Shown: positions 42,588 through 51,995, counted from the stretch's first letter. The stretch: DNA of 64,000 nt from Limnospira fusiformis SAG 85.79 (GCF_012516315.1 NZ_CP051185.1:2097403-2161402), one strand, 5' to 3'. Made by a program: numbers and translations. The notes: generated from the sequence alone by a model not told the origin.

Positions 42588-44192
42588 ATGGATGTGACAC
42601 CAAAAACTAAAAAGACGTTTTCCTTAACAACACCCCTATATTATGTGAATGACGTTCCCCATATTGGCAGCGCCTACACGACGATCGCCGCCGATGCGAT
42701 CGCCCGTTGGAAGCGACTACAGGGATATGAAGTGCTGCTAATTACTGGTACCGACGAACACGGCCAGAAAATTCAACGGACAGCCGAGGAGGCGGGATGT
42801 TCTCCTCAAGTTCACTGTGATCGGATAGTCAGCAGTTTTGAGAGTCTGTGGAAACTGCTAGAAATTCAGTATGATCGTTTTAGTCGGACCACCAGCCCCC
42901 GTCACGAGGCGATCGTCAAAGAATTTTTCCAGCGGGTGTGGCAAAATGACGACATATATTTGAGCCAACAACAGGGCTGGTATTGTGTCAGCTGTGAAGA
43001 GTTCAAAGAAAAACGGGAACTAATAGACGAGAAATATTGCCCCATCCACGTGAATAAAGAAGTAGAATGGAGGGACGAGCAGAACTACTTTTTCCGTCTG
43101 TCAAAATATCAAAAACAGCTAGAAGCCCTTTATCATGATCACCCCGACTTCATCGGGCCAGAAAGTCGCCGGAATGAAGTTATCAGTTTTATTAAACAAG
43201 GATTACAGGATTTCTCCATTTCTAGGGTGAATCTTGACTGGGGTTTCCCAGTTCCCATTGATCCCAGTCAAACCCTATATGTTTGGTTTGATGCACTACT
43301 AGGATATGTCACCGCCCTAGTTGATCCCGACTCGGAACCTACCCTCTCTGAAGCGATCGCTAAATGGTGGCCGATAGACCTGCACCTAATTGGTAAAGAC
43401 ATCTTACGCTTCCATGCTGTTTACTGGCCAGCTATGTTAATGTCTGCCGACTTACCTTTACCTGGTCGTATCTTTGGACACGGTTTTCTAACTAAAGATG
43501 GTAAAAAGATGGGTAAGAGTTTAGGGAATACACTTAATCCCGTAGAGTTGGTGAACCAATTTGGTACCGATGCCGTCCGTTACTATTTCTTAAAGGAGAT
43601 AGAATTTGGACAAGACGGTGATTATAATCAGACCAGATTTATTAATACCCTAAACGCCGACCTCGCCAATGATCTGGGAAACTTACTTAACCGGACTATG
43701 AAAATGGCTGCCAAATACTTTGAAGGTAGAGTTCCGGCGATCGCTGTAGATCATATCCAGACAGACAATCACCTAAAATCCATTGGTAGTTCCCTCGGTA
43801 ACAGCGTTAGTCAATTCTATGAAAAACTGGCGTTTAGCCAAGTGTGTGAGGCGGTTCTGATTCTAGTTCAGGCTGGTAACAAATATGTAGACGAACAAGC
43901 ACCCTGGTCACTGTATAAACAAGGGGAACTATCAGCCCTGATGGAAGTGATCTACTCCGTGCTTGAGTCCGTCCGACAATCGGCTTATTTATTAGCGCCA
44001 ATTGTGCCAAATCTTAGCACCGCTGTCTACCAGCAACTGGGATACTCCCTGGATTTTCAAGACCCTGAATTGTCAGCCAAAATCACGGCTTTGGATAGCC
44101 ATGCTCACTGGGGTATTTTACCAAGCGAGCAAGTCCTGGGAGAAGCTAAACCAGTTTTTAAAAAGCTGGAATTACCCAGCTCTGTGGTCTGA
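42588..44192 (+). CDS. metG: Methionyl-tRNA synthetase
   Basis: 534 residues. Charges tRNA-Met. Class I signatures: PHIGS (HIGH box) near residue 25 and KKMGKSLGN (KMSKS box variant, with G for S) near residue 305. The Cys-rich zinc knuckle in CVSCEEFKEK...CPIH is reduced to one knuckle. The C-terminal anticodon-binding helical domain follows; the optional dimerisation domain is missing. Preceded by a structured leader. Followed by NYN and lptC genes in the same direction. Confidence 0.97.
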   Translation: MDVTPKTKKTFSLTTPLYYVNDVPHIGSAYTTIAADAIARWKRLQGYEVLLITGTDEHGQKIQRTAEEAGCSPQVHCDRIVSSFESLWKLLEIQYDRFSRTTSPRHEAIVKEFFQRVWQNDDIYLSQQQGWYCVSCEEFKEKRELIDEKYCPIHVNKEVEWRDEQNYFFRLSKYQKQLEALYHDHPDFIGPESRRNEVISFIKQGLQDFSISRVNLDWGFPVPIDPSQTLYVWFDALLGYVTALVDPDSEPTLSEAIAKWWPIDLHLIGKDILRFHAVYWPAMLMSADLPLPGRIFGHGFLTKDGKKMGKSLGNTLNPVELVNQFGTDAVRYYFLKEIEFGQDGDYNQTRFINTLNADLANDLGNLLNRTMKMAAKYFEGRVPAIAVDHIQTDNHLKSIGSSLGNSVSQFYEKLAFSQVCEAVLILVQAGNKYVDEQAPWSLYKQGELSALMEVIYSVLESVRQSAYLLAPIVPNLSTAVYQQLGYSLDFQDPELSAKITALDSHAHWGILPSEQVLGEAKPVFKKLELPSSVV

Positions 44193-44323
44193 TCAATTTA
44201 TCTCCCGGAGACTTACAGAGAGGAGGGAGCCGATTTAATTCCTGAATTATTGACAACTCCATGTGGGATTGATATACACCTATTTGAGCGGCATCATAAA
44301 ATCATAAATGAGGTTTAAAAATC

Positions 44324-44941
44324 ATGTTGAATCATATCAACAACAGTAGTAACGACATATTCACCCCTGAACAGATTTTAGAAAATCGAGGGCGTGTGGC
44401 CATATTTATCGATGGCTCGAATCTGTTTTATGCGGCTTTGCAATTAGGGATTGAAATTGATTACACCAAATTACTGTGCAGGCTAACCAGTGGTTCCCGG
44501 TTATTGCGATCGTTTTTCTATACCGGGGTCGATCGCACTAATGAAAAGCAACAGGGATTTTTGCTGTGGATGCGTCGCAATGGCTATCGGGTGGTTGCTA
44601 AAGACTTAGTACAACTGCCAGATGGTTCTAAAAAAGCTAACCTAGATGTAGAAATTGCCGTAGATATGATCGCTCTAGTGGGTGCTTATGATACGGCGGT
44701 GCTAGTTAGTGGTGATGGCGATTTAGCTTATGCGGTCGATTGTGTCAGCTATAGAGGTGTGCGGGTGGAAGTGATTAGTTTGCGCGCGATGACTAGCGAT
44801 AGCCTAATTAATGTGGCCGATCGCTATATTGATCTCGAAGCGATCAAAGACGAAATTCAAAAAACTCCCCGCAGTCCTGGATATAGCTACCGTCCGCTAT
44901 CAAGCATCAGTTTGATTGATGGAAAGGTTGAAGGCGCGTGA
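44324..44941 (+). CDS. NYN-domain (LabA/DUF88-type) protein
   Basis: 205 residues. A PIN-like nuclease fold with the expected acidic residues: VAIFIDGSNLFYAA, KANLDVEIAVDMIAL and AVLVSGDGDLAYAVD. Proteins of this group include cyanobacterial LabA (circadian output) and putative RNases. It overlaps the next gene by 4 bp (GTGA), indicating translational coupling. The specific role is not known from sequence. Confidence 0.85.
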   Translation: MLNHINNSSNDIFTPEQILENRGRVAIFIDGSNLFYAALQLGIEIDYTKLLCRLTSGSRLLRSFFYTGVDRTNEKQQGFLLWMRRNGYRVVAKDLVQLPDGSKKANLDVEIAVDMIALVGAYDTAVLVSGDGDLAYAVDCVSYRGVRVEVISLRAMTSDSLINVADRYIDLEAIKDEIQKTPRSPGYSYRPLSSISLIDGKVEGA

Positions 44942-46119
44942 TATTTAATAACTCAAACTCCAGCCAGCAGAAAATACCCAGTTTTCGTCTGGGCGCAATT
45001 CTGTTGCTGATGTTGGTAATTTCTGGCGGGGGACTGGTAGGGTGTCAATCCCCCCAACCTTCAGAACCAACTACTTCTGGGGACCAGCCACCCTCAGAAG
45101 AGTTTGAGAACACCCTCACCCTGGAAGATGTGGTACTCGAACAAGTAGACGAAGATGGCCAACTGCTGTGGCAGGTAGAGGCTAAACAAGCAAGTTATAG
45201 TCAAGATCAGAAAATTGCCACAGTGACTGAACCTGTGGGGGAACTGTTTGTCAAGGGTGAGTTACGCTATAAAATCGAAGCTAAACAGGGAGAACTGCAC
45301 CAAGATGGTCAGCGACTGTTTCTCCGAGATGATATTGTCGCGGTTGATCTGGAAAATGGTATTGTTTTGCGCGGTCAAGAGTTGGAATGGATTGTTAATG
45401 AGCAAATTCTGATTGTTCGTGACAATGTGACCGGAGAACATGAAAAAATGCAGGCGATCGCTACTGAGGTCCAATTGTTCAACGATGACAAGCGCGTGGA
45501 ATTTTGGAACCAAGTGGTGATCAACTTTAAGGAAGTAGGGGTGCAGCTACGCACTGATCATGTCATCTGGCGATGGGAAGAAGAAAGATTTATTTCTGAC
45601 CGTCGGGTGGAAATCGATCGCCTAGAAAATATGGTGGTTACTGATCGCGCTGTCGCTAAAAGTGCCGAACTAGATTTAACTACAGCTATAGCCACTTTCA
45701 AAGATCATGTTCAGATTGCCCTGTCTAACCCGCCATTACAGCTTTCCAGTGATAAATTACAGTGGAACTACCAAGAACAAACTCTTAATTCCCCAGGGCC
45801 AATTACTATTATCGATCGCCAACAGCAATTGACTTTTTCGGGTGATCAGGGTTGGGGAGATTTGGACAACCAAATTTTTAACCTGATTGGTAATGTTCTG
45901 GGGGTGGCTCAAAACCCACAGGCTCAAATTAATGCTGATCTACTCACCTGGTATGTACCACAACAAGCATTTAAAGCTGAAGGTGATGTAATTTACCGCC
46001 AAGTTGACCCCCAGATGACTCTGCGGGGAGAAGTGGCCACCGGACAATTTTCTACTCAAACTGTCGTGGTCACTGGCAGAAATCAGGGCGATCGGGTAGT
46101 TACCGAAATTTTCCCCTAA
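44938..46119 (+). CDS. lptC: LPS export LptC/LptA-like lipoprotein
   Basis: 393 residues from a GTG that overlaps the NYN stop. A hydrophobic N-terminus (LGAILLLMLVISGGGLVGCQ) ends in a lipobox-like LVGC. The rest is beta-strand rich OstA/LptC-type repeats, for example LEDVVLEQVDEDGQLLWQVE, and longer than E. coli LptC, so it may combine LptC and LptA modules as in other cyanobacteria. Bridges LPS transport to the outer membrane. Confidence 0.83.
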   Translation: MIFNNSNSSQQKIPSFRLGAILLLMLVISGGGLVGCQSPQPSEPTTSGDQPPSEEFENTLTLEDVVLEQVDEDGQLLWQVEAKQASYSQDQKIATVTEPVGELFVKGELRYKIEAKQGELHQDGQRLFLRDDIVAVDLENGIVLRGQELEWIVNEQILIVRDNVTGEHEKMQAIATEVQLFNDDKRVEFWNQVVINFKEVGVQLRTDHVIWRWEEERFISDRRVEIDRLENMVVTDRAVAKSAELDLTTAIATFKDHVQIALSNPPLQLSSDKLQWNYQEQTLNSPGPITIIDRQQQLTFSGDQGWGDLDNQIFNLIGNVLGVAQNPQAQINADLLTWYVPQQAFKAEGDVIYRQVDPQMTLRGEVATGQFSTQTVVVTGRNQGDRVVTEIFP

Positions 46120-46302
46120 ACTAAATTCAATCAGGCTGGCAATTGATGTTAAAATAGCCCCACACCACTTGCGAAGTCAATAACCCCTATTCTGGCTTCA
46201 ATTTTTCTCGCGATAAGTGAGAACGATTACATCTTGTAGGGATGATCCCCTTCTGGTAAAATCAATATCTAAAGTTAGTATAAAATACTTAGCTTACCAG
46301 AT
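46120..46302. other. Intergenic sequence between lptC and the prk leader
   Basis: Part of a 348-bp gap. It contains AGTAT-AAA-ATACT (46276-46288), which could be a -10 region or a small hairpin. No further signal. Confidence 0.4.
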
Positions 46303-46409
46303 AACCAGGCCATTGTGTCAGTGGGGAGTCAGTAAGCTGTCTACCGATCGAGATTGGCTATACCTACATGGGTAGTCGCCAATTCTCAATTGTGACACTG
46401 GCCTGGGTT
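46303..46409 (+). ncRNA. Structured RNA candidate upstream of prk
   Basis: AACCAGGCCATTGTGTCA (46303-46320) pairs with TGACACTGGCCTGGGTT (46393-46409), about 16 pairs with small bulges, closing a 72-nt interior. Inside, GAGATTGGC (46350-46358) pairs with GCCAATTCTC (46378-46387) and TACC with GGTA. The long bulged rod resembles a 6S-like or leader RNA. It lies about 60 bases before prk and could be its 5' UTR. No family match can be claimed. Confidence 0.55.
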
Positions 46410-46467
46410 GTCCTGCTCAAAATAGAGTGGTTGAGCTTGTAAACAGTTTTTTGCTTAGAGGGAACCT

Positions 46468-47472
46468 ATGGTAAATCAGCCGGATCGCGTAGTTTTAATT
46501 GGTGTTGCTGGGGATTCCGGGTGCGGAAAATCTACCTTTTTGCGTCGTATAACAGACATCTTTGGAGAAGATTTTGTTACGGTCATCTGTTTAGATGATT
46601 ATCATAGTCTCGATCGCAAGCAACGTAAGGAAACCGGGATTACCGCTCTCGACCCCCGCGCTAACAATTTCGACCTGATGTATGAGCAGATTAAAACGCT
46701 CAAAAGTGGTCAATCTATCAATAAACCTATCTATAACCATGAAACTGGTCTGATCGATCCGCCAGAACGTATCGATCCTAATCACATTGTGGTTATTGAA
46801 GGTCTACACCCCTTGTATGATGAGCGTGTCAGAGGTCTGTTAGACTTTAGCGTTTACCTCGATATTAGTGATGAGGTCAAAATCTCCTGGAAAATACAGC
46901 GGGATATGGCTGAACGGGGACACCGCTATGAGGATGTTCTGGCTTCTATTAATGCTCGTCGTCCTGACTTTGAAGCCTATATCGATCCTCAGAAGCAATA
47001 TGCAGATGTGGTCATCCAAATTCTACCTACCAAATTGATTCCTGATGATAAGGAACACAAAGTCCTACGGGTGCGCCTCATGCAGCGCGATGGAGTAGAA
47101 GGTTTTGAACCGGCTTATCTGTTTGATGAGGGATCAACCATCCACTGGACTCCTTGCGGTCGTAAGCTGACTTGTTCTTATCCCGGTATCAAGATGTTCT
47201 ATGGGCCTGATGGTTACTATGGAAATGAGGTCTCTGTACTAGAGGTGGATGGGAAGTTCGATAACCTCGAAGAGATGATCTATGTTGAAGGTCACATGAG
47301 CAATATTGCTACCAAATACTACGGTGAACTCACCCATCTGTTGCGGGAACACCAAGACTACCCCGGTTCTAATGATGGCACTGGACTGTTCCAAGTTCTG
47401 GTCGGTCTGAAAATGCGATCCACTTATGAACGCTTGGTCGGAAAAGGTGAAAAAGTGGCGGCGGCTGTTTAG
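46468..47472 (+). CDS. prk: Phosphoribulokinase
   Basis: 334 residues. Makes ribulose-1,5-bisphosphate from ribulose-5-phosphate and ATP in the Calvin cycle. P-loop GVAGDSGCGKST; C19 in the P-loop and C41 in VTVICLDDYH are the light-regulated redox pair, and a second pair is in CGRKLTC near residue 230. EGLHPLYDERV holds the Walker-B Asp/Glu region. Redox control through CP12 and thioredoxin is known for such enzymes. Ends at a clear terminator. Confidence 0.98.
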   Translation: MVNQPDRVVLIGVAGDSGCGKSTFLRRITDIFGEDFVTVICLDDYHSLDRKQRKETGITALDPRANNFDLMYEQIKTLKSGQSINKPIYNHETGLIDPPERIDPNHIVVIEGLHPLYDERVRGLLDFSVYLDISDEVKISWKIQRDMAERGHRYEDVLASINARRPDFEAYIDPQKQYADVVIQILPTKLIPDDKEHKVLRVRLMQRDGVEGFEPAYLFDEGSTIHWTPCGRKLTCSYPGIKMFYGPDGYYGNEVSVLEVDGKFDNLEEMIYVEGHMSNIATKYYGELTHLLREHQDYPGSNDGTGLFQVLVGLKMRSTYERLVGKGEKVAAAV

Positions 47473-47496
47473 CTATACGCTATTTGATTTTAACTC

Positions 47497-47528
47497 GCCC
47501 TTGGCTATTCGCTGAGGGCTTTTTTTTG
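47497..47528 (+). terminator. Rho-independent terminator of prk
   Basis: GCCCTTGGCTATTCGCTGAGGGC followed by T8, shown here in parts: GCCCT pairs with AGGGC around a 12-nt loop. Typical intrinsic terminator 25 bases after the prk stop. Confidence 0.85.
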
Positions 47529-47841
47529 CCGCTGTCTTGATTTTTTATTCAATTTTAGGCAGTCCCAACCTAGGGGTTGACAAAAGGTGGCGATCGCGGT
47601 TACAATATTGACATATTGTTAAATAATTAAACATTGGCAAAAATAAAAAAATTACAAATATTCCATTATACTAGAAGTATAGCAGCAACCCCAGCCAAAG
47701 GCAACCCCTCCCCCCCAAAAAGGCCAATTTTTTCACAAAAGTTACAAAAGTTAACATAATTCCTAGCTTGATAATTCAAGTTGGGGGAAAAAGGACAGCA
47801 CAGGACAGCACAGGACAATGCCTTCAGAGACGGCTGGGGAA
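47529..47841. other. A/T-rich gap between prk and the IS607 element
   Basis: Contains runs of A and T and a 10-bp tandem repeat (GGACAGCACA x 2.5) at 47793-47817. No credible gene. Next to it begins the left end of the IS607 element. Confidence 0.5.
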
Positions 47842-47920
47842 GAGCATGATTTAATCTCAAATTAGGTTAATATTTTAGGGCAATATGGTATAATAAGCGA
47901 GAAGAGTTGAGGATAAACCT

Positions 47921-48529
47921 ATTGCCAGATATGTCAAACCCAAGGAAGCCGCCCAAATCCTTGGAGTCCATGAAAGAACACTCCGCAGATGGGACGACAA
48001 TGGCTCAATCGAGACCATCAGAACCCCCGCTGGGCAACGACGATACAACGTTGAGTGATATACTGCTGCCAAATCAGGCAGTGACAAACGCAAAGTCGTT
48101 ATCTATGCCAGAGTTAGTAGCCGCGCCCAGCAGTCCGACCTCAACCGACAGGTGGCCGCACTGTCCAACCTCTACCCCGAAGCAGAAGTCGTCTCAGAAA
48201 TCGGAGGCGGGCTCGACTTCAAGGGAAAGAAAATGCTGGCCTTACTGGGACATCATTTGTCAGGAGATGTCGGCATGGTTGTCGTTGCCCACCCAGACCG
48301 ATTGGCAATATGGGGATTTGACTTGTTTCGATGGCTCTATGAGCAAAACAGGTGTTCACTCATGGTTCTCAACCAGACAAGTCTCAGTCCAGAACCAGAA
48401 ATGGTTGAGGACATCCTCACTATCCTCCACTGCTTCAGTTCCCGATTATACGGACGGAGTAAATACAAAACTCAGGTCAAAGAAGATCCGGATTTACCCC
48501 AGCCCGGAGCTAAATCAAGTCTGGCGTAA
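47921..48529 (+). pseudogene. tnpA: IS607 serine recombinase TnpA, in-frame stop
   Basis: The frame starting near ATT 47921 reads YVKPKEAAQILGVHERTLRR (MerR-like HTH) and GSIETIRTPAGQRRYNVE, then a TGA at 48056-48058 and continues as KRKVVIYARVSSRAQQSDL (serine recombinase catalytic region with the active Ser) through MVEDILTILHCFSSRLYG. The TGA probably replaced a TCA (Ser) codon. No ATG is present at the start. The product is most likely non-functional unless the stop is read through. Confidence 0.85.
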
Positions 48530-49601
48530 ATGGCTGGCCGCTTGTCGGTATTGCTACAACCAAGCAATTGCATTATCCCGGAGTGGTAAACGACTAAGCA
48601 AGTTAAAGTTACGCAATAAAGTGATGCAGAGCGACTTGCCTGCATGGGTCAAAGAAACACCCTGCCACATTCGGCAAAATGCCATCTTTGATGCCTATCA
48701 GGCTTTGATCGCCAGTCCTGATGCCAGGTTTAGAAGTTGTCGTGACAGCTCTCAAGGGATTAAGTTCAATAATACTAATTTCTCTTCAGGGAGTTGGTAT
48801 CCAAGGCTCACGAAAGGATTAACTTTCATGGTTTCCGAAGCTATCCCTAAAACTTGCGGGCAAGGGACTCAGTTGGTGTTTACCAAAGGTCGATGGTTGG
48901 CGATTTTCCCTGAACCAGTTGCCGTTACCCCAACTGACGCTACTGGCGTGATTGCATTAGACCCGGGTGTGCGAACTTTCATAACCGGGTTTGATGGTTC
49001 ACGATTTCTGGAATTGGGCTCCGGGGATATTGGACGCATTACTAGGCTATGTCAACATTTGGATGATTTAATGAGCCGAATCGCCAAGGAACCCTGTCGT
49101 TCAAGGAGGCGACGGATGAGGCAAGCGGCTCAACGAATGAGAACCAAAATCCGCAATCTAGTTGATGAAGCCCACAAACAAATTGCTCACTACTTGACTC
49201 ACAACTACAGCCTAATTTTTTTGCCCACCTTCGAGACTTCCGATATGGTTGCCAAGGTGAAGCGTCTAATCAGGTCTAAGACTGCCCGCGCCATGCTGAC
49301 ATGGGCGCATTATCGATTCAAACTAACCCTGAGACATCAAGCCGAGATAACTGGAACCACAGTTGTAGATGTGACGGAAGAATACACCAGCAAAACCTGT
49401 ACTCACTGTGGTCATGTGCATTCCCAGCTAGGTGGCTCAAAAGTGTTCCGATGTCCTGAGTGTGGGTTCACTCTACCCAGGGACTGGAACGGTGCTTTTG
49501 GAATCTTTCTAAAAGCTTTGCGGGATACCGCCTCTGTTACCTTAACGGGTAATAGTGCTATCGTTGCATTGTCCGGGAACAACCGGATAAATGTCGCGTA
49601 A
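48339..49601 (+). CDS. tnpB: IS607-type TnpB endonuclease
   Basis: 420 residues from ATG 48339; the true start is uncertain because the frame stays open to 47907 over tnpA. RuvC Asp in GVIALDPGVRTFITGF, Glu in FLPTFETSDMV, Asp in LPRDWNGAFGIFL. Zinc ribbon CTHCGHVH...CPECGF. These residues look intact. tnpB overlaps the end of tnpA by about 190 bp in another frame, as usual for IS607. Could be active as an RNA-guided nuclease even though TnpA is broken. Confidence 0.85.
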   Translation: MSKTGVHSWFSTRQVSVQNQKWLRTSSLSSTASVPDYTDGVNTKLRSKKIRIYPSPELNQVWRKWLAACRYCYNQAIALSRSGKRLSKLKLRNKVMQSDLPAWVKETPCHIRQNAIFDAYQALIASPDARFRSCRDSSQGIKFNNTNFSSGSWYPRLTKGLTFMVSEAIPKTCGQGTQLVFTKGRWLAIFPEPVAVTPTDATGVIALDPGVRTFITGFDGSRFLELGSGDIGRITRLCQHLDDLMSRIAKEPCRSRRRRMRQAAQRMRTKIRNLVDEAHKQIAHYLTHNYSLIFLPTFETSDMVAKVKRLIRSKTARAMLTWAHYRFKLTLRHQAEITGTTVVDVTEEYTSKTCTHCGHVHSQLGGSKVFRCPECGFTLPRDWNGAFGIFLKALRDTASVTLTGNSAIVALSGNNRINVA

Positions 49602-49615
49602 ATGTATCAGCCAAT

Positions 49616-49681
49616 CCAATTTTCTGTTCTGAAGCGCCAGCGTTCGTTTCCGGTGTTAGCATCTAGGGCGTAGAGCAAGGT
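49616..49681 (-). pseudogene. PQQ-like repeat gene remnant
   Basis: On the minus strand the bases read [20 protein letters not shown], the classic motif of a PQQ-like beta-propeller blade. Only ~22 codons remain, starting a few bases from the IS607 right end. No start, stop or further blade is nearby, so this is a scar of a disrupted gene. Confidence 0.65.
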
Positions 49682-49707
49682 CAAATTTAAAAGTTAGCAA
49701 AAACCAG

Positions 49708-50697
49708 ATGAATAATGTTGTTGATTATCTTCGAGTGAGCCTAATAGATCGGTGTAACTTTCGATGCCAGTATTGTATGCCGGAGGGTGCGGAAATTGAC
49801 TATATCCTAGAGATGAACTTACTGACCAACGGGGAACTGCTGAAACTGCTGAGGGAAGTTTTTATCCCGGTGGGGTTCACTAGGTTTCGTCTAACGGGGG
49901 GTGAACCGTTGCTGCGTCCTGGGGTAACGGAATTAGTGTCAAAAATCGCGGGATTTCCAGAAACGGAGGATCTATCAATGACGACTAATGGTTTTTTGCT
50001 ATCCCCGATGGCAGAATCTCTTTACCAGGCAGGTTTAAGGCGGATTAATATTAGCTTAGACTCTCTAGATCCTGAGATTTTTAATCAAATTATTGGTAAT
50101 CGTGGGCGCGATCGCTGGCGACAGGTTTGGGATGGAATTCAATCGGCTTATCGGGTAGGGTTCAACCCACTGAAGCTGAATGTGGTGGTAATTCCGGGGG
50201 TAAATGACCATGAAATCCTAGATTTAGCGGGGTTAACGATAGACCGAGATTGGCACGTTCGGTTTATCGAATTTATGCCTATTGGCAATGGCCAGTTATT
50301 TGGCGATCGCGGTTGGGTAGCTTCGGAAACGTTGAGAGAGCAAATTCGGGGTCGTTGGGGTTTAGCAGAATCCCAGGTGCGAGGGAACGGACCCGCAGAT
50401 GTTTTTAAAATTCCGGGCGCTAAGGGAACCCTAGGATTTATCAGCCAAATGTCGGAATGTTTTTGCGATCGCTGTAACCGAATGCGCCTATCAGCGGATG
50501 GTTGGTTAAGGCCTTGTTTACTCAACGAAACAGGTCAGATCGACCTCAAAACGGCTTTGCGGTCGGGTGTTACGGTGGAGGACCTACAAAAACAGGTTAG
50601 GGATTTACTAGGTATAAAACCGGAAATCAATTTTAAGGACAGGGACACAGGAACCCCCAACGGATACAGCCGCACGATGTCGCAAATTGGTGGTTAA
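49708..50697 (+). CDS. moaA: GTP 3',8-cyclase MoaA
   Basis: 329 residues. Radical-SAM enzyme that starts molybdenum cofactor synthesis. The first Fe-S cluster motif CNFRCQYC is at C16, C20, C23, the second in [20 protein letters not shown], and the chain ends in the functional [15 protein letters not shown] binds SAM. It lies between two inverted IS607 copies, with no other moa gene beside it. Confidence 0.96.
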   Translation: MNNVVDYLRVSLIDRCNFRCQYCMPEGAEIDYILEMNLLTNGELLKLLREVFIPVGFTRFRLTGGEPLLRPGVTELVSKIAGFPETEDLSMTTNGFLLSPMAESLYQAGLRRINISLDSLDPEIFNQIIGNRGRDRWRQVWDGIQSAYRVGFNPLKLNVVVIPGVNDHEILDLAGLTIDRDWHVRFIEFMPIGNGQLFGDRGWVASETLREQIRGRWGLAESQVRGNGPADVFKIPGAKGTLGFISQMSECFCDRCNRMRLSADGWLRPCLLNETGQIDLKTALRSGVTVEDLQKQVRDLLGIKPEINFKDRDTGTPNGYSRTMSQIGG

Positions 50698-50710
50698 TGG
50701 AATTGATATT

Positions 50711-51281
50711 CTGATACATTTACGCGACATTTTTCCGGTTGTTCCCGGACAATGCAACGATAGCACTATTACCCGTTAAGGTAACAGAGGCGGTATCCCG
50801 CAAAGCTTTTAGAAAGATTCCAAAAGCACCGTTCCAGTCCCGTGGTAGAGTGAACCCGCACTCAGGACATCGGAACACTTTTGAGCCACCTAGCTGGGAA
50901 TGGACATGACCACAGTGAGTACAGGTTTTGCTGGTGTATTCTTCCGTCACATCTACAACTGTTCAGTTATTTCCGCGCTTATGTCTCAGGGTTAGTTTGA
51001 ATCGATAATGCGCCCATGTCAGCATGGCGCGGGCAGTCTTAGACCTGATTAGACGCTTCACCTGACTGGCCATATTGGAAGTCTCGAAGGTGGGCAAAAA
51101 AATCAGGCTGTGTTATGGGATGGCCAGGGATGCGACCCAATCAACCAAGGGGTTGAAGTCCTCACCGGGTAGTCCCCACGCCCATTTCAGCTCTATTTCA
51201 TACCCGAAGGTCTCGCACCATACTTGGTATTATACCGTATTGCCGTAAAATGTTAACCTAATTTGAGATTAAATCATGCTC
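50711..51281 (-). mobile_element. Internally deleted IS607 derivative
   Basis: Inverted relative of 47842-49610. It keeps about 55 bp of the left end (51281-51227 on the minus strand) and the tnpB 3' half plus the right end, but lacks all of tnpA and the tnpB 5' half. Between the retained parts lie about 115 bases (51110-51226) not found in the full copy. The right end lies 14 bases from moaA, the left end against the rpsD terminator stem. Confidence 0.85.
50720..51109 (-). pseudogene. tnpB 3' remnant
   Basis: Codes for FLPTFETSNMASQVKRLIRS, then a stop (RHKRGNN-stop) where the full copy reads RHQAEITGTTVV, then MTEEYTSKTCTHCGHVHSQ to the end, nearly identical to the intact TnpB C-terminus. 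Inactive as protein; the 3' end that would specify an omega-RNA is preserved. Confidence 0.8.
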
Positions 51282-51307
51282 CCGTTATCAACTTTGTGTA
51301 ACGGGAG
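51279..51307 (-). terminator. rpsD terminator stem, truncated by IS insertion
   Basis: CTCCCGTTA (51279-51287) pairs with TAACGGGAG (51299-51307). On the minus strand the stem directly follows rpsD, but the usual T-run is replaced by the left end of the IS607 derivative. Confidence 0.6.
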
Positions 51308-51318
51308 AATGCCAATAA

Positions 51319-51927
51319 TTAAGCCATACGGGAATAGTATTCAACGACGAGTAGTTCATTGATGGAAAGAGCGACCCATTCCCGTTCAATCACACCATTT
51401 ACTGTAGCAGTGAGATTATTTTTATCTAACTCCAAATGGCTAGGGACGTTAGCTAAACCAGGATATTGAAGATTAGCTTTGACCATTTCGCGAGATTTGT
51501 CTCTATTTCTCACGCCAATGGTTTCGCCAGGACGACACTGATAGCTGGCAATATCTACAACTTTACCGTTAACGGTGATATGACCGTGGTTAACTAGCTG
51601 TCGGGCTGCGGGGATAGTGGGAGCCATACCCAGACGGAACACGGTGTTATCTAAACGCATTTCTAGGTATTGCAGTAAGACTTGACCGGTGGAACCGGAG
51701 GCGCGGCGCGCTTTGCGGACATAACGCAACAGTTGTCGTTCGGACAAACCATAGTTAAACCGCAGTTTTTGCTTTTCTTCTAAACGGACTGCATATTCTG
51801 AACGTTTGCGGCGAGCTTGACCGTGCTGACCAGGGGGATAAGCACGTCGGGCTGTTTTCCGGGTTAGTCCGGGAAGATCCCCTAAACGACGTGCAACCCG
51901 AAGCCGGGGTCCTCGATATCGAGACAT
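51319..51927 (-). CDS. rpsD: 30S ribosomal protein S4
   Basis: 202 residues, normal length. [20 protein letters not shown] is the standard N-terminus; the S4 RNA-binding domain contains [20 protein letters not shown] and [13 protein letters not shown]. Binds 16S rRNA early in assembly. GAGGAA precedes the ATG. A single-gene unit with its own promoter. Confidence 0.98.
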   Translation of the reverse strand: MSRYRGPRLRVARRLGDLPGLTRKTARRAYPPGQHGQARRKRSEYAVRLEEKQKLRFNYGLSERQLLRYVRKARRASGSTGQVLLQYLEMRLDNTVFRLGMAPTIPAARQLVNHGHITVNGKVVDIASYQCRPGETIGVRNRDKSREMVKANLQYPGLANVPSHLELDKNNLTATVNGVIEREWVALSINELLVVEYYSRMA

Positions 51928-51965
51928 CTAAGTTCCTCTCAACATAAAAATTTCACCAACCTTCT

Positions 51966-51995
51966 ATTATAAGTTCTTAAAACCAAAAAGGGCAA
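51966..51995 (-). promoter_or_regulatory. Candidate rpsD promoter
   Basis: On the minus strand TTGCCC (51995-51990), 18 bases, then a perfect TATAAT (51971-51966), about 38 bases before the ATG. Confidence 0.6.

Larger units (their letters stand above)
47842..49610 (+). mobile_element. IS607-family element
   Basis: Carries a broken serine recombinase (tnpA) overlapping an intact tnpB. The boundaries come from comparison with the inverted derivative at 50711-51281: the common left end starts GAGCATGATTTAATCTCAAA and the common right end finishes GTCGCGTAAATGTATCAG. No target duplication is expected for this family. Confidence 0.85.

Noticed and set aside
47907-48338. N-terminal extension of the IS607 TnpB
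   Set aside because: Lies over the tnpA frame, which shows true recombinase similarity; the extension has random-like Ser/Pro-rich sequence.
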